DNA from: Flavobacterium gawalongense
GTDB lineage: Bacteria; Bacteroidota; Bacteroidia; Flavobacteriales; Flavobacteriaceae
Direction: 5' to 3'
Length of the DNA stretch: 32,630 nucleotides
Assembly (NCBI RefSeq): GCF_007097265.1
Contig: NZ_VJZP01000041.1
Coordinates: forward strand, 1 to 32,630
Of the stretch, positions 32,561 through 32,630 are shown piece after piece. A program made the position numbers and the translations under genes. How positions within the stretch are numbered: the first letter of the stretch is position 1; every line of letters starts with the position of its first letter. Below the pieces are notes generated by a model. It ran no database searches, was not told the origin of the DNA, and saw only the letters and a list, made by a program, of their open reading frames with translations.

Positions 32561-32630
32561 AAGAAAGGCGACGACATACTCTCCCACATAACTGCAGTAC
32601 CATCTGCGCAGGCGGGCTTAACTACTCTGT
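32561..32630 (-). rRNA. rrf: 5S ribosomal RNA, 3' part (runs off the right edge)
   Basis: The minus strand reads ...AGTTAAGCCCGCCTGCGC...GATGGTACTGC...GGGAGAGTATGTCGTCGCC, the conserved loop and helix sequences of a bacterial 5S rRNA, about 70 of roughly 110 bases. The 3' end was placed by analogy with E. coli 5S, which ends 16 nt after the GAGAGTA motif; it may be off by a few bases. The 23S and 16S genes would lie beyond the right edge. Confidence 0.9.

Noticed and set aside
1..32630. CRISPR array or tRNA genes
   Set aside because: No regularly spaced repeat series and no tRNA-like cloverleaf sequence with T-arm was noticed on either strand by eye.

Overview
The window looks like chromosomal DNA of a Flavobacterium-like member of the Bacteroidota. 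The base composition is AT-rich. Many genes are preceded by a TAnnTTTG-type -7 element, the Bacteroidota promoter hallmark. The gene content also fits: TonB receptors with a carboxypeptidase-regulatory-like domain, a FecI/FecR/STN-receptor regulon, a DUF4249 lipoprotein, a PafA-type alkaline phosphatase, and core genes in flavobacterial style. No plasmid, phage or CRISPR hallmarks are visible.

Layout. 1-720: the end of an insertion element, then a small LprI-like lipoprotein gene between two copies of a 24-bp terminator-like repeat. 720-3954: a two-gene uptake locus (TonB receptor + DUF4249 lipoprotein), closed by a 144-bp long-hairpin intergenic element. 4180-5865: thiamine pyrophosphokinase and the 23S rRNA methyltransferase RlmF. 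5949-7337 (minus): an orphan NrtA/CmpA-like substrate-binding protein. 7507-7852: a second, broken copy of the rlmF 3' end, split by a 171-bp MITE with a clear 8-bp target duplication. 7853-8302: no gene seen, one orphan terminator. 8303-13685: ECF sigma factor, FecR anti-sigma and a large STN-domain TonB receptor whose leader holds two hairpins with the same loop. 13905-16294: uvrB convergent with a TerB-like gene. 16355-19282: secreted esterase, dipeptide epimerase and an AONS-like PLP enzyme, probably one operon. 19336-21468: a single-domain DUF1456 protein convergent with SelO. 21705-22898 (minus): sucC. 23297-30680: gltB, gltD and lysA. 30749-32365 (minus): PafA phosphatase. 32561-32630 (minus): the 3' part of a 5S rRNA with its terminator, so an rRNA operon runs in from the right edge.

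How it fits together. Most of the window is ordinary metabolism: ammonia assimilation (gltBD), lysine/peptidoglycan precursor (lysA), TCA cycle (sucC), DNA repair (uvrB), cofactor (TPK) and phosphate scavenging (pafA). Two outer-membrane uptake systems of unknown substrate are present, one controlled by a FecI/FecR relay.

The least ordinary parts are: (i) the rlmF-nrtA-rlmF' mosaic with the MITE; (ii) the tandem same-loop hairpins in the TonB receptor leader; (iii) the long hairpin element after the DUF4249 gene; (iv) an 18-nt sequence shared upstream of gltB and lysA; and (v) the esterase/epimerase/PLP-enzyme operon. I see no large undescribed defence or mobile system.
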